DNA of 64,000 bases from Roseococcus sp050632405 (GTDB lineage Bacteria > Pseudomonadota > Alphaproteobacteria > Acetobacterales > Acetobacteraceae). The DNA lies in the NCBI RefSeq assembly GCF_050632405.1, contig NZ_CP192601.1, positions 4,278,001-4,342,000 of the forward strand. The letters are read 5' to 3'. Of the stretch, positions 24,575-32,405 are shown piece after piece. The notes beneath the pieces were generated by a model that saw nothing but the letters and a program-made list of their open reading frames with translations, was not told where the DNA came from and did no database searches. The translations under genes were made by a program, and so were the position numbers. Every line of letters starts with the position of its first letter. Positions within the stretch are counted from its first letter, which is position 1.

Positions 24575-24979
24575 ATGTCCCGAATCCGCCGCGTCACCAG
24601 CCCCGCCGTGCCCGAGCCGCCGCCCGGCCTCTGGTCCAATTGCCGCGTGGTGGACGGCATCGCCTATCTTTCCGGCTTCACGGCACGGGATCAGGCGCTG
24701 CGCGCGCCGGAGGGCGCCAGCATGGAGGCGCAGGCCCGCATCATCTTCGGCAAGATGCAGGCCCTGCTGGAGGCCGCCGGTGGATGCATGGCCGATATGG
24801 TGAAATTGACGATCTTCGTGACCGATATCACCCAGCGCGAGGCCGTCTGGAAGGCCCGGCGCGAATTCTTCACCGGCGATTTCCCGGCCTGCTCGCTGGT
24901 CGAGGTCTCGGCGCTCGCCGAGCCCAGCATCCTGGTCGAGATCGAAGGCGTGGCGCATCTCGGCGCCAGCCGGGGTTAG
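24575..24979 (+). CDS. RidA/YjgF family protein
   Basis: A 134-residue protein of the Rid superfamily, whose best-known members hydrolyse reactive enamines and imines. Visible features are the beta-sheet core (VVDGIAYLSGFTARD), the trimer-forming MVKLTIFVTDITQREAVWKAR, and SLVEVSALAEPSILVEIEGVA. The last block holds the family E-V-x-A-L signature, but with Ser where the catalytic Arg/Pro of RidA proper usually lies. It is therefore probably a Rid paralogue of another subfamily, with an unknown substrate. It is divergent from rplU and convergent with the FAH-family gene. An AGGAGG-type site lies about 10 bases before the ATG. Confidence 0.85.
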   Translation: MSRIRRVTSPAVPEPPPGLWSNCRVVDGIAYLSGFTARDQALRAPEGASMEAQARIIFGKMQALLEAAGGCMADMVKLTIFVTDITQREAVWKARREFFTGDFPACSLVEVSALAEPSILVEIEGVAHLGASRG

Positions 24980-24987
24980 CCAGGCGC

Positions 24988-25025
24988 ATGATCCGCTGCG
25001 GCGTCACGCCGAAGCGGTGAATCAT
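24988..25025 (+). repeat. Structured intergenic element, copy 4 (convergent junction ridA / FAH gene)
   Basis: Outer arms ATGAT and ATCAT enclose inner arms CCGCT/AGCGG and an apical GGCG/CGCC hairpin. A TGA bulge lies on the 3' side. It is near-identical in plan to the minus-strand copy at 11214; compared with that copy, the inner stem changes at paired positions on both sides. Confidence 0.7.
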
Positions 25026-25037
25026 CCGCCCAGAAGG

Positions 25038-25817
25038 TCACTCCGGCGCGAACGGATTGGTCAGCGTGCCGATTCCCGCGATCGTCACCGCCACTTCCAT
25101 GCCCGGCCGCATGGGCAGGGCGCCCACCGAGGTGCCGCAGGCGATCACATCGCCCGGCTCCAGCGTCATCTCCTGCGAGAGCAGCGAGACGATGCGCGCG
25201 GGCGCCAGGATCATGTCCGCGCAAGGGTAGTCCTGCCGGACGCGGCCGTTCAGCGCCACCTGCACGCGCAGCTCGCGCCAATCCAGGCCTTGGGCGATGC
25301 AGGGCCCGATCGGCCCGAAGCCGTCTGGCGACTTGGCGCGCGCCCATTGGGGGAAGGAGGGGTCGGCGGTCAGGATGTCCAGCGCCGTCACGTCGTTCAC
25401 GCAGGTCAGGCCGAAGATGGCGGCCTCGGCCTCCGCCTCGTCGGCGCCCGAGACCCGGCGGCCGATCACCAGCCCCAGCTCGCCCTCATACAACGTCTTG
25501 CCGGCATAGCCCGCGGGCGGGCGGATCGCGGCACCCGGCCCGATCACGCTGCCCGGCGATTTCAGGAACCAGAGCGGCGTCTCGGGGATGGCATTGCCCT
25601 GCTTGGTCGCCAGCTCATGATAGTTGTTCCAGAGCCCGACGAAGCGCAGCGGCCGCACCGGCGCCAGCAGCGTCAAGGAAGCGAGCGGCAGGGCCGCACC
25701 CGAGGCCGCATTGGCGCCGAACATGTCACCGTCATGCTGCGTGACGCGCTCGCCCGCCAGCGTGCCGAAGCCCTCCGCGCCGTCCGGCGTGCGGAAGCGG
25801 ACCCAATGCTTGACCAT
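25038..25817 (-). CDS. Fumarylacetoacetate hydrolase family protein
   Basis: A 259-residue member of the FAH superfamily (C-C hydrolases, isomerases or decarboxylases of 2-oxo acids). The metal-binding residues are in LYEGELGLVIGRRVSGADEAEA (E-x-E) and later VNDVTALD. The substrate loop FLKSPGSVIGPG and the segment LEPGDVIACGTSVGALPMRPG are also typical. The N-terminal part (KHWVRFRTPDGAEGFGTL) matches stand-alone catabolic members. The reaction cannot be assigned; aromatic-acid degradation is common for this family. It ends at a structured intergenic element and begins 2 bp after the ubiG stop, probably co-transcribed with it. Confidence 0.85.
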   Translation of the reverse strand: MVKHWVRFRTPDGAEGFGTLAGERVTQHDGDMFGANAASGAALPLASLTLLAPVRPLRFVGLWNNYHELATKQGNAIPETPLWFLKSPGSVIGPGAAIRPPAGYAGKTLYEGELGLVIGRRVSGADEAEAEAAIFGLTCVNDVTALDILTADPSFPQWARAKSPDGFGPIGPCIAQGLDWRELRVQVALNGRVRQDYPCADMILAPARIVSLLSQEMTLEPGDVIACGTSVGALPMRPGMEVAVTIAGIGTLTNPFAPE

Positions 25818-25819
25818 CC

Positions 25820-26533
25820 TCAGACCTTTCGTGCCGCCATCAGGTAGTTCACGCCCGTGTCACGGGCGATGCGGAAGCCCGTGCGCAGGCTGGGCACCAT
25901 GCCGGCCACGTCGGTGACCGCGAGGCCCGAAGCGCGCAGCAGCCGGCCCAGCTCCTCGGGTGTGACGAACTGCTTCCAGTCATGCGTGCCGCGCGGCAGC
26001 CAGCGCAGGATCTGCTCGGCACCCAGGATGGCGAAGAGGTAGGAGCGGCGGGTGCGGTTCAGCGTGGAGAGGAAGACCTGCCCGCCCGGCCGCACCAGCC
26101 GCGCCAGCGCCGCGCAGAAGGCCGGGCGCTCGGCCGGAGGCACATGCTCGATCACCTCCAGCGAGATCACGGCGTCGAAGCCGCCAGCTTCGAAATCCTC
26201 GGGCGTGCCCTCGCGGTAATCCACCTGCACGCCTTGGGCGGCGGCATGGGCGCGCGCCGCCTCCAGCGCGCCGCCCGCGGCATCCAGCCCGGTGACGATG
26301 GCGCCGCGTCGCGCCAGCCATTCCGAGGCCAGGCCCGCGCCACACCCCACATCCAGGATGCGCAGGCCCTCCAAAGGCCCCAGCCGCTCGGCGATCCAGC
26401 CCATCCGGGCCGGGTTCATGGCGTGTAGCGGCGCCATGGGGCCCGTCGGCTTCCACCAATCCTGAGCCAGGGCGTCGAACTTCGCCACTTCCTGGAGGTC
26501 TGCGCTGCCCGACATGTTGCCCATCCGCGTCAT
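25820..26533 (-). CDS. ubiG: Ubiquinone biosynthesis O-methyltransferase
   Basis: A 237-residue SAM-dependent enzyme that performs both O-methylations in ubiquinone synthesis. The N-terminal FDALAQDWWKPTGPMAPLHAMNPARMGWI is diagnostic of UbiG. SAM motif I is ILDVGCGAGLASEWLARRGA, then GLDAA, and the post-motif is SLEVIEHV. RGTHDWKQFVTPEEL near the C-terminus is also typical. Three in-frame ATGs (26533, 26524, 26515) are possible starts; none has a strong ribosome site and the first was used. It is divergent from lysC, a classic alphaproteobacterial pair, with a 72-bp shared promoter region. Confidence 0.95.
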   Translation of the reverse strand: MTRMGNMSGSADLQEVAKFDALAQDWWKPTGPMAPLHAMNPARMGWIAERLGPLEGLRILDVGCGAGLASEWLARRGAIVTGLDAAGGALEAARAHAAAQGVQVDYREGTPEDFEAGGFDAVISLEVIEHVPPAERPAFCAALARLVRPGGQVFLSTLNRTRRSYLFAILGAEQILRWLPRGTHDWKQFVTPEELGRLLRASGLAVTDVAGMVPSLRTGFRIARDTGVNYLMAARKV

Positions 26534-26605
26534 GAACGGTATCTGACCCGCCCTCAGGCCCACCGCAAGGCCTGCCCCCTCCGGAGTGGCAGGCCAGGAA
26601 CTCGC

Positions 26606-27826
26606 ATGTCCCGTATCGTGATGAAGTTCGGCGGCACGTCCGTCGCCGATCTCGACCGCATCAGAAACGTCGCCGCCCGCGTGAAGCGCGAGGTGGATGC
26701 CGGCCATCAGGTCGCCGTCGTCGTCTCCGCCATGTCGGGCGCCACCAACCAGCTGGTGAAATGGTGCCAGGACCTCTCGCCCCTGCATGACGCCCGCGAA
26801 TATGACACCGTGGTCGCAACCGGCGAGCAGGTGACGATCGGCCTCACCGCCATCGCGCTGCAGGCGATCGGCGTGGAGGCCCGCTCCTGGCAGGGTTGGC
26901 AGGTGCCCATCCTGACCGACAACGCCCATGGCAAGGCCCGCGTGGACCGCATCGAGGGCGATGAGCTGATCCGCCGGATGGAGCAGGGCCAGGTCCCCGT
27001 CGTCGCCGGCTTCCAGGGGCTGGAGCCCACGCGCAACCGCGTGACGACCCTCGGCCGCGGCGGCTCCGACCTCTCGGCGGTCGCGCTGGCCGCGGCGCTG
27101 AAGGCCGATCGCTGCGACATCTACACCGACGTGGACGGCATCTACACGACCGACCCCAGGATCGTGCCGCGCGCGAAAAAGCTCGAGCGCATCTCCTACG
27201 AGGAGATGCTGGAACTGGCGTCGGTGGGCGCCAAGGTGTTGCAGACCCGCTCTGTCGAACTCGCCATGAAGGCGCGGGTTCGCGTGCAGGTGCTTTCCAG
27301 TTTTGAAGACAAGCCAGGCTCCCTGGTCGTGGATGAGGACGAGATCATGGAGAAGCCGATCGTTTCCGGCATTGCCTATTCGCGCGACGAGGCGAAGGTC
27401 ACCCTGCGCCGCGTGCCCGACCGCCCGGGTGTCGCCGCCCGCGTGTTCGGCCCGCTCTCGGCCGCCAATGTGAACGTGGACATGATCGTCCAGAACATCG
27501 GCGCCGATGGCGGCACGGACATGACCTTCACCGTCGGCCGCTCCGACCTGCCGCGCGCCACCGACATCCTGGAGAAGGCCAAGGCCGAGCTGGGCTACGA
27601 GGCGCTGATCGCGGACCCCGACGTGGCCAAGATCAGCGTGGTCGGCATCGGCATGCGCACCCATGCGGGTGTCGCCTCCACCATGTTCAAGACGCTGGCC
27701 GACAAGGGCATCAACATCCAGGTGATCTCGACCTCCGAGATCAAGGTGAGCGTGCTGGTCGCGGCCGACTACACCGAACTCGCGGTGCGCGCGCTGCACA
27801 CGGCCTACGGGCTGGACGCCGCCTGA
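26606..27826 (+). CDS. lysC: Aspartate kinase
   Basis: A 406-residue enzyme phosphorylating aspartate, the entry to lysine, threonine, methionine and diaminopimelate. The catalytic domain has IVMKFGGTSVADLDRI, TLGRGGSDLSAVALAAAL and IYTDVDGIYTTDPRIVPRA. Two C-terminal ACT domains (about 265-400, with VPDRPGVAARVFGPLSAANV and VVGIGMRTHAGVASTMFKTL) are the site of allosteric feedback inhibition. Its stop overlaps the start of the next gene (TGATG), suggesting coupling to the nitronate monooxygenase-like gene. Confidence 0.97.
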   Translation: MSRIVMKFGGTSVADLDRIRNVAARVKREVDAGHQVAVVVSAMSGATNQLVKWCQDLSPLHDAREYDTVVATGEQVTIGLTAIALQAIGVEARSWQGWQVPILTDNAHGKARVDRIEGDELIRRMEQGQVPVVAGFQGLEPTRNRVTTLGRGGSDLSAVALAAALKADRCDIYTDVDGIYTTDPRIVPRAKKLERISYEEMLELASVGAKVLQTRSVELAMKARVRVQVLSSFEDKPGSLVVDEDEIMEKPIVSGIAYSRDEAKVTLRRVPDRPGVAARVFGPLSAANVNVDMIVQNIGADGGTDMTFTVGRSDLPRATDILEKAKAELGYEALIADPDVAKISVVGIGMRTHAGVASTMFKTLADKGINIQVISTSEIKVSVLVAADYTELAVRALHTAYGLDAA

Positions 27827-28869
27827 TGGACGCTGTTGCCGCTCCGCCGCCCGCCGCCTTCGCCGAGGTGGATCGTCTGATGGCGCGCGGCGCCGCCTTC
27901 TTCGGCTCGCGCTACGCGCTGCTGGGCGGCGCCATGTCCTGGGTGAGCGAGCGCAACCTGGTGGCGGCGCTCTCCAATGCCGGCGCCTTCGGCGTCATCG
28001 CCTGCGGCGCCATGGAGCCGCACCACCTGGATGCCGAGATCGCGGGCACCAAGGCGCTGACCAGCAAGCCCTTCGGCGTGAACCTGATCACCATGCATCC
28101 GCGGCTCGAGCAGCTGGTGGACACCTGCCTCGCGCATGGTGTCAGCCACATCGTCTTCGCGGGTGGCATCCCGCCCACGGCCGCGATCAAGCGCGCCAAG
28201 GAGGGCGGGGCGAAGATCGTCTGCTTCGCGCCGGCCCTGGCGCTTGCCAAGAAGCTGATCCGCTCCGGCGCCGATGCCCTGGTGATCGAGGGCAGCGAGG
28301 CAGGCGGGCATATCGGCCCGGTCAGCCTCAACGTGCTGGCGCAGGAAATCCTGCCCCACATCACCGAGGTTCCCGTCTTCGTCGCCGGCGGCATCGGACG
28401 GGGCGAGGCGATCCTGTCCTACCTGGAGATGGGCGCGGCGGGCGCCCAGCTCGGCACGCGCTTCGTCTGCGCCACCGAATGCGTGGCGCACCCCAACTTC
28501 AAGCGCGCCTTCATCCGCGGCAATGCGCGCGACGCGCTGCCCACCGTCCAGCTGGATGAGCGCTTCCCGGTGATCCCGGTCCGCGCCCTGCAGAACGAGG
28601 GCACCAAGCGCTTCATGGAGCACCAGGCGGCGGTCCTGAAGCGCTTCCAGGCCGGGGAACTGGGCAAGGAAGAGGCGCAGCTCGACATCGAGCACTTCTG
28701 GGCCGGCGCGCTCCGCCGGGCCGTGGTGGATGGCGATGTGGAGCAGGGCTCGCTGATGGCCGGCCAGTCGGTCGGCATGGTCTCGCGCGAGCAGCCGGCC
28801 GTTGAAATCGTGGCGGAATTGATCGGCCAGGCGGCGGCCGCGGTGGCGGCGCGGCGCGGCCTCGCTTGA
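27826..28869 (+). CDS. Nitronate monooxygenase family FMN protein
   Basis: A 347-residue TIM-barrel flavoprotein of the 2-nitropropane dioxygenase/nitronate monooxygenase family. It has GAMSWVSERNLVAALSNAGAFGVIACGAM at the N-terminus. EGSEAGGHIGP carries the catalytic-type GGH, and FVAGGIGRGEAILSYLEMGAAGAQLGTRF is the phosphate-binding/FMN segment. Such enzymes oxidise nitronates or act as enoyl-reductase-like flavoproteins; the substrate is unknown here. It is translationally coupled to lysC. A GC hairpin (GGGGGC with GCCCCC, about 28882-28898) follows the stop, before the RodZ-like gene. Confidence 0.85.
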   Translation: MDAVAAPPPAAFAEVDRLMARGAAFFGSRYALLGGAMSWVSERNLVAALSNAGAFGVIACGAMEPHHLDAEIAGTKALTSKPFGVNLITMHPRLEQLVDTCLAHGVSHIVFAGGIPPTAAIKRAKEGGAKIVCFAPALALAKKLIRSGADALVIEGSEAGGHIGPVSLNVLAQEILPHITEVPVFVAGGIGRGEAILSYLEMGAAGAQLGTRFVCATECVAHPNFKRAFIRGNARDALPTVQLDERFPVIPVRALQNEGTKRFMEHQAAVLKRFQAGELGKEEAQLDIEHFWAGALRRAVVDGDVEQGSLMAGQSVGMVSREQPAVEIVAELIGQAAAAVAARRGLA

Positions 28870-28936
28870 AGAATCGGGGAAGGGGGCTTTGCGCCCCCGC
28901 CCGGAAGGCGCTAACCATGGGTGCGTGTTCGACGAC

Positions 28937-29941
28937 ATGAAACGCTTCCGCCCCCAGGAGGCCCAACCCGTGGATGCAGCCCGCCTCGGCGAGGAACTGC
29001 GTGACGCGCGGCTTGCCCTCGGCCTCTCCATCGAGGACGTGGCAGCCGAGCTGCGCATCCGGCGCGTCTACCTGATCGCCCTGGAGGAAGGCCGCCTGAA
29101 GGACCTCCCTTCGCCGGCCTATGCGGTTGGTTTCGTGCGGAATTATTCCGGCGCCCTCGGCCTCGACCCCAGCGAGATGGTCCGCCGCCTGCGGGATGCG
29201 GTGGCGGCCGGCCCCCGCAAGACCGACCTCGTCTTCCCCGAGCCGGTGCCTGAGCGCGGCTTCCCCGCTGGCGTTCTGGTGCTGGCCGGCGCGGTGGTCG
29301 CGATCGGCGCCTATGTCGCCTGGTACAATTGGGCCGGGACCGGCAATCGCACGGTGGATGCCGTGCCACCCGTACCCGCCCGTCTCGAACCCGCGGCCCG
29401 CACGGGCGAGGCGCTTCGCCCCGCGACGCCCACCGCGACACCGGCGCCGGCCCCGGCTGGCACCGCCCCCGCACCCAGCGCGCCAGCCGCCGCCACGCCA
29501 CCCGGCGCCGCCGTGATCGTCCCCGCCTTGCCGGTGCCCACCCCTGTGCCGGTCCAGGTGCCCACGCCCGCGCCGCCCGTCGCCGCCGCGCCGCCCGCCG
29601 ACCAGCCGCGAATCACGCTGCGCGCCAAGGCTGAGATCTGGACCCAGGTGCGCGACACGCGTGCGAACCAGACCCTCATCTCCCGCAACATGCGCCCTGG
29701 TGAGACCTTCGTGGTGCCCAACCGTGAGGGGCTGCTGCTCTCCGTCGGGAATGCGGCGGTGATCGAGGTCCTGGTGGATGGGCAGCCTTCGCCCCTCTTC
29801 GGCAACACCCCCGGCGTCCGCCGCGACGTGCCACTTGTGCCGGACCAGCTGCGCCCGCGCCCGGCCCCCAGCGCGCAGCCCCCGGCGGCCCCAGCCGCAC
29901 CCTCCGCGCCTGCCCGGCCGAACCCGCCCCAACGGCAGTAA
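28937..29941 (+). CDS. RodZ-like helix-turn-helix membrane protein with DUF4115 domain
   Basis: About 334 residues. The N-terminal HTH_25 domain is at about 15-85 (LGEELRDARLALGLSIEDVA to AYAVGFVRNYSGALGLDP). One transmembrane helix follows (GVLVLAGAVVAIGAYVAWY, about 112-130), then a long Pro/Ala linker. The C-terminal periplasmic DUF4115 domain reads ITLRAKAEIWTQVRDTRANQTL, with a Pro-rich tail. This layout matches RodZ, which ties MreB to cell-wall elongation. The start is uncertain: the ATG at 28937 lacks a good ribosome site and a GTG four codons upstream (28925) is possible. It is followed by ispG, as is usual. Confidence 0.88.
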   Translation: MKRFRPQEAQPVDAARLGEELRDARLALGLSIEDVAAELRIRRVYLIALEEGRLKDLPSPAYAVGFVRNYSGALGLDPSEMVRRLRDAVAAGPRKTDLVFPEPVPERGFPAGVLVLAGAVVAIGAYVAWYNWAGTGNRTVDAVPPVPARLEPAARTGEALRPATPTATPAPAPAGTAPAPSAPAAATPPGAAVIVPALPVPTPVPVQVPTPAPPVAAAPPADQPRITLRAKAEIWTQVRDTRANQTLISRNMRPGETFVVPNREGLLLSVGNAAVIEVLVDGQPSPLFGNTPGVRRDVPLVPDQLRPRPAPSAQPPAAPAAPSAPARPNPPQRQ

Positions 29942-30029
29942 CGAGCGCCCGTCCCGCGCCAACAGCAAGCTTGGGCATTCCCGCGGCCGCGCCTATATTG
30001 CGGGCCGAACGCCGTTTCCGAGGGAATGC

Positions 30030-31175
30030 ATGAGCTACCGGCCTTATCAGCACATCGCGCGCCGCAAGTCGCGCCAGATCCGCGTGGGCAAGGTCCTGGT
30101 GGGCGGGGATGCCCCCATCAGCGTGCAGACCATGACCAATACGCTGACCTCGGACGCCGCCGCCACCATCGCGCAGATCCGCAAGTCCGAACTGGCCGGC
30201 GTGGACATCGTCCGCGTCTCCTGCCCCGATGAGGAGAGCACCGCTGCACTCGCCGAGATCGTGCGCGAGGTGAATGTCCCCATCGTGGCCGACATCCATT
30301 TCCACTACCGCCGCGCCATCGAGGCGGCCGAGGCGGGGGCCGCCTGCCTGCGCATCAACCCCGGCAATATCGGCTCGCCCGAGCGCGTGAAGGAAGTGGT
30401 GAAGGCCGCGCGCGACCATGGCTGCGCCATCCGCATTGGCGTGAACGCCGGCAGCCTCGAGAAGCACCTGCTGGAGAAATACGGAGAGCCCAACCCGGAA
30501 GCGCTGGTCGAGAGCGCGCTCTGGCACGCCGACCACCTGCTGCAGAACGACTTCCACGAGTTCAAGATCAGCGTGAAGGCGAGCGACGTCTTCATGGCCG
30601 TCGCCGCCTACACGCAGCTCGCCGAGCAGTGCGACCACCCGCTGCATATCGGCATCACGGAAGCCGGCGGCAAGCGCGCGGGCACGGTGAAGAGCGCGAT
30701 CGGCCTCGGCAACCTGCTCTGGGCCGGCATCGGCGACACGATGCGCGTCTCCCTCAGCGCCGAGCCTGAGGAGGAGGTGGCCGTCGCGTGGGACATCCTG
30801 AAGTCGCTCCATCTGCGCCATCGCGGGGTGAAGATCATCTCCTGCCCCTCCTGCGCGCGGCAGGGCTTCGACGTGATCCGCACGGTGGAGAAGCTGGAGG
30901 AGCGCCTGGCCCATGTGACCCAGCCGGTCAGCCTCTCCATCATCGGCTGCGTGGTGAACGGCCCGGGCGAGGCGCTGATGACCGATATCGGCCTGACCGG
31001 GGGCGGCGCCGGGCGGCACATGGTCTATTCCACCGGCAAGCAGGACCACACCACCGACACGGAGGCCATGATCGACCACCTGGTCGAGATGGTCGAGGCG
31101 CGCGCCGCCCTGCTCCAGGCCGAGGCGGATGCCAAGAAAGCCGAGGAAGCGAAGGCCAAGATCGCCGCGGAATAA
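30030..31175 (+). CDS. ispG: 4-hydroxy-3-methylbut-2-en-1-yl diphosphate synthase (flavodoxin)
   Basis: A 381-residue iron-sulfur enzyme of the MEP isoprenoid pathway. The TIM-barrel part has ISVQTMTNTLTSDAAATIAQI and VADIHFHYRRAIEAAEAGA, and CLRINPGNIG follows. The C-terminal part binds [4Fe-4S] through Cys residues in SCPSCARQGFDV and SIIGCVVNGPGEALMTDIGL. The C-terminus has an Ala/Lys/Glu-rich helix (ADAKKAEEAKAKIAAE) longer than the core family needs. A GAGGGA site lies upstream of the ATG. Confidence 0.97.
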   Translation: MSYRPYQHIARRKSRQIRVGKVLVGGDAPISVQTMTNTLTSDAAATIAQIRKSELAGVDIVRVSCPDEESTAALAEIVREVNVPIVADIHFHYRRAIEAAEAGAACLRINPGNIGSPERVKEVVKAARDHGCAIRIGVNAGSLEKHLLEKYGEPNPEALVESALWHADHLLQNDFHEFKISVKASDVFMAVAAYTQLAEQCDHPLHIGITEAGGKRAGTVKSAIGLGNLLWAGIGDTMRVSLSAEPEEEVAVAWDILKSLHLRHRGVKIISCPSCARQGFDVIRTVEKLEERLAHVTQPVSLSIIGCVVNGPGEALMTDIGLTGGGAGRHMVYSTGKQDHTTDTEAMIDHLVEMVEARAALLQAEADAKKAEEAKAKIAAE

Positions 31176-31198
31176 GGCACCGGCAAGGAGCCAAGGCT

Positions 31199-31864
31199 TT
31201 GAAGCTGCATTACTTCGACGGCTCCACCACCTGCCGGCCCATCGTCATGTTCGCGCATGAGGCCGGGCTGCCCCTGGAACTCGTGCCGGTGAACCTCTTC
31301 ACCGGCGAGCACAAGGGCGAGGCCTATACCAGCATCAATCCCAACCAGCTCGTCCCCGTACTGGAGGAGGCGGATGGTCATCGGCTGATCGAATGCTCGG
31401 CCATCCTGACATATCTGGCCGATCTCGCCGATCATCCCGCCTGGCCGGCCGACAAGCGGGCGCGTGCGGCGGTGAATGCGCGGATGGATTGGTTCAACAC
31501 CGGCTTCTACCGCGTCTTCGGCTATGGCCTGGTCTATGGGCAGATCCTGCCCGACTACATCTGGTCCGATCCGGCGATGCAGGCCGCCGCCCTGGAACAG
31601 GGCGCAGCCAAGTCCCGCGCCCTGCTGACCGTGCTGAACGACCACATGCTGAGCGACGCCGCGCCCTTCCTGGGCGGCGCCGAGCCCGACCTCTCCGACC
31701 ATCTGGGCGCCGCCTATGTGACGCTGGGCGAGCTGATCGGCTTCGACCTCTCGCCCTGGCCCCGCGTGCGGCGCTGGATCGCGGCGATGAAGGCGCGGCC
31801 GGGCTGGGATGCGGCCATTGGCGGCTTCAACGCCTGGCGCGGCATGCTGCGGGGGGCCGCCTGA
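31199..31864 (+). CDS. Glutathione S-transferase family protein
   Basis: A 221-residue GST with thioredoxin-fold N-terminus LKLHYFDGSTTCRPIVMFAHEAGL, cis-Pro loop NPNQLVPVLEE and LIECSAILTYLADL (Glu-Cys-Ser instead of the common Glu-Ser). A helical C-terminal domain follows. The start is a TTG: a clear AAGGAG at 31185-31190 lies eight bases before it and no ATG or GTG is placed near the domain start. It overlaps the next gene (TGATG). The substrate is unknown. Confidence 0.87.
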   Translation: MKLHYFDGSTTCRPIVMFAHEAGLPLELVPVNLFTGEHKGEAYTSINPNQLVPVLEEADGHRLIECSAILTYLADLADHPAWPADKRARAAVNARMDWFNTGFYRVFGYGLVYGQILPDYIWSDPAMQAAALEQGAAKSRALLTVLNDHMLSDAAPFLGGAEPDLSDHLGAAYVTLGELIGFDLSPWPRVRRWIAAMKARPGWDAAIGGFNAWRGMLRGAA

Positions 31865-32358
31865 TGGCCGCGAACCCCGCCCACATGTTCCATCATGTCG
31901 CCTATCGCTGCCGCGATTCCGAGGCCACGCGCGCCTTCTACGAGGATTTCCTCGGCATGGAGCTGGCCCAGGCCTTCGTGATCGAGCGCACCGCCACGGG
32001 GCATGACGCCTCCGTCCTGCACAGCTTCTACAAGCTCGGCGATGGCAGCTTCCTCGCCTTCTTCGAGGTGCCGGGCAGCGATTTCGACTTCAAGCAGCAG
32101 CATGATTTCGACCTGCATGTCGCCATGGAGACCTCGCCCGAGGAGCTGGCGGCGGTGCTCGCCAAGGCGCGGGAGGCCGGCATCGAGGCGCGCGGCCCCG
32201 CCGATCACGGCATCATCCGCTCCATCTACCTGCGCGACCCGAACGGCTATGTCGTCGAGCTGGCGGCCAAGACCGATCGCCACGCGGCGGAGATGGACCC
32301 CACGCGCAACAAGGCGCGGGCGACGCTGGACGCCTGGACCGCCCGCAAGGCGCATTAG
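31864..32358 (+). CDS. VOC (glyoxalase/bleomycin-resistance/dioxygenase) superfamily protein
   Basis: A 164-residue metal-dependent-fold protein with two beta-alpha-beta-beta-beta modules. It has MFHHVAYRCRDSEATRAFYEDFLGMEL (N-terminal metal-ligand His), a central HDFDLHVAM that supplies a second His, and SIYLRDPNGYVVELAAK with the C-terminal Glu. The set His/His/Glu is compatible with metal binding. The pairing with a GST gene by overlapping stop and start suggests a joint role in glutathione-linked detoxification, which is inference. Confidence 0.86.
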   Translation: MAANPAHMFHHVAYRCRDSEATRAFYEDFLGMELAQAFVIERTATGHDASVLHSFYKLGDGSFLAFFEVPGSDFDFKQQHDFDLHVAMETSPEELAAVLAKAREAGIEARGPADHGIIRSIYLRDPNGYVVELAAKTDRHAAEMDPTRNKARATLDAWTARKAH

Positions 32359-32405
32359 CCTGCCCTTGCGGGGCCGCGCGTCAGGCGTTACCCGCCATCC
32401 CCATC

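Noticed and set aside
25820..27799. A 659-codon minus-strand frame extending ubiG upstream through lysC
   Set aside because: The UbiG homology starts near 26533; the rest is antisense shadow of lysC with His/Asp/Gly-rich composition.
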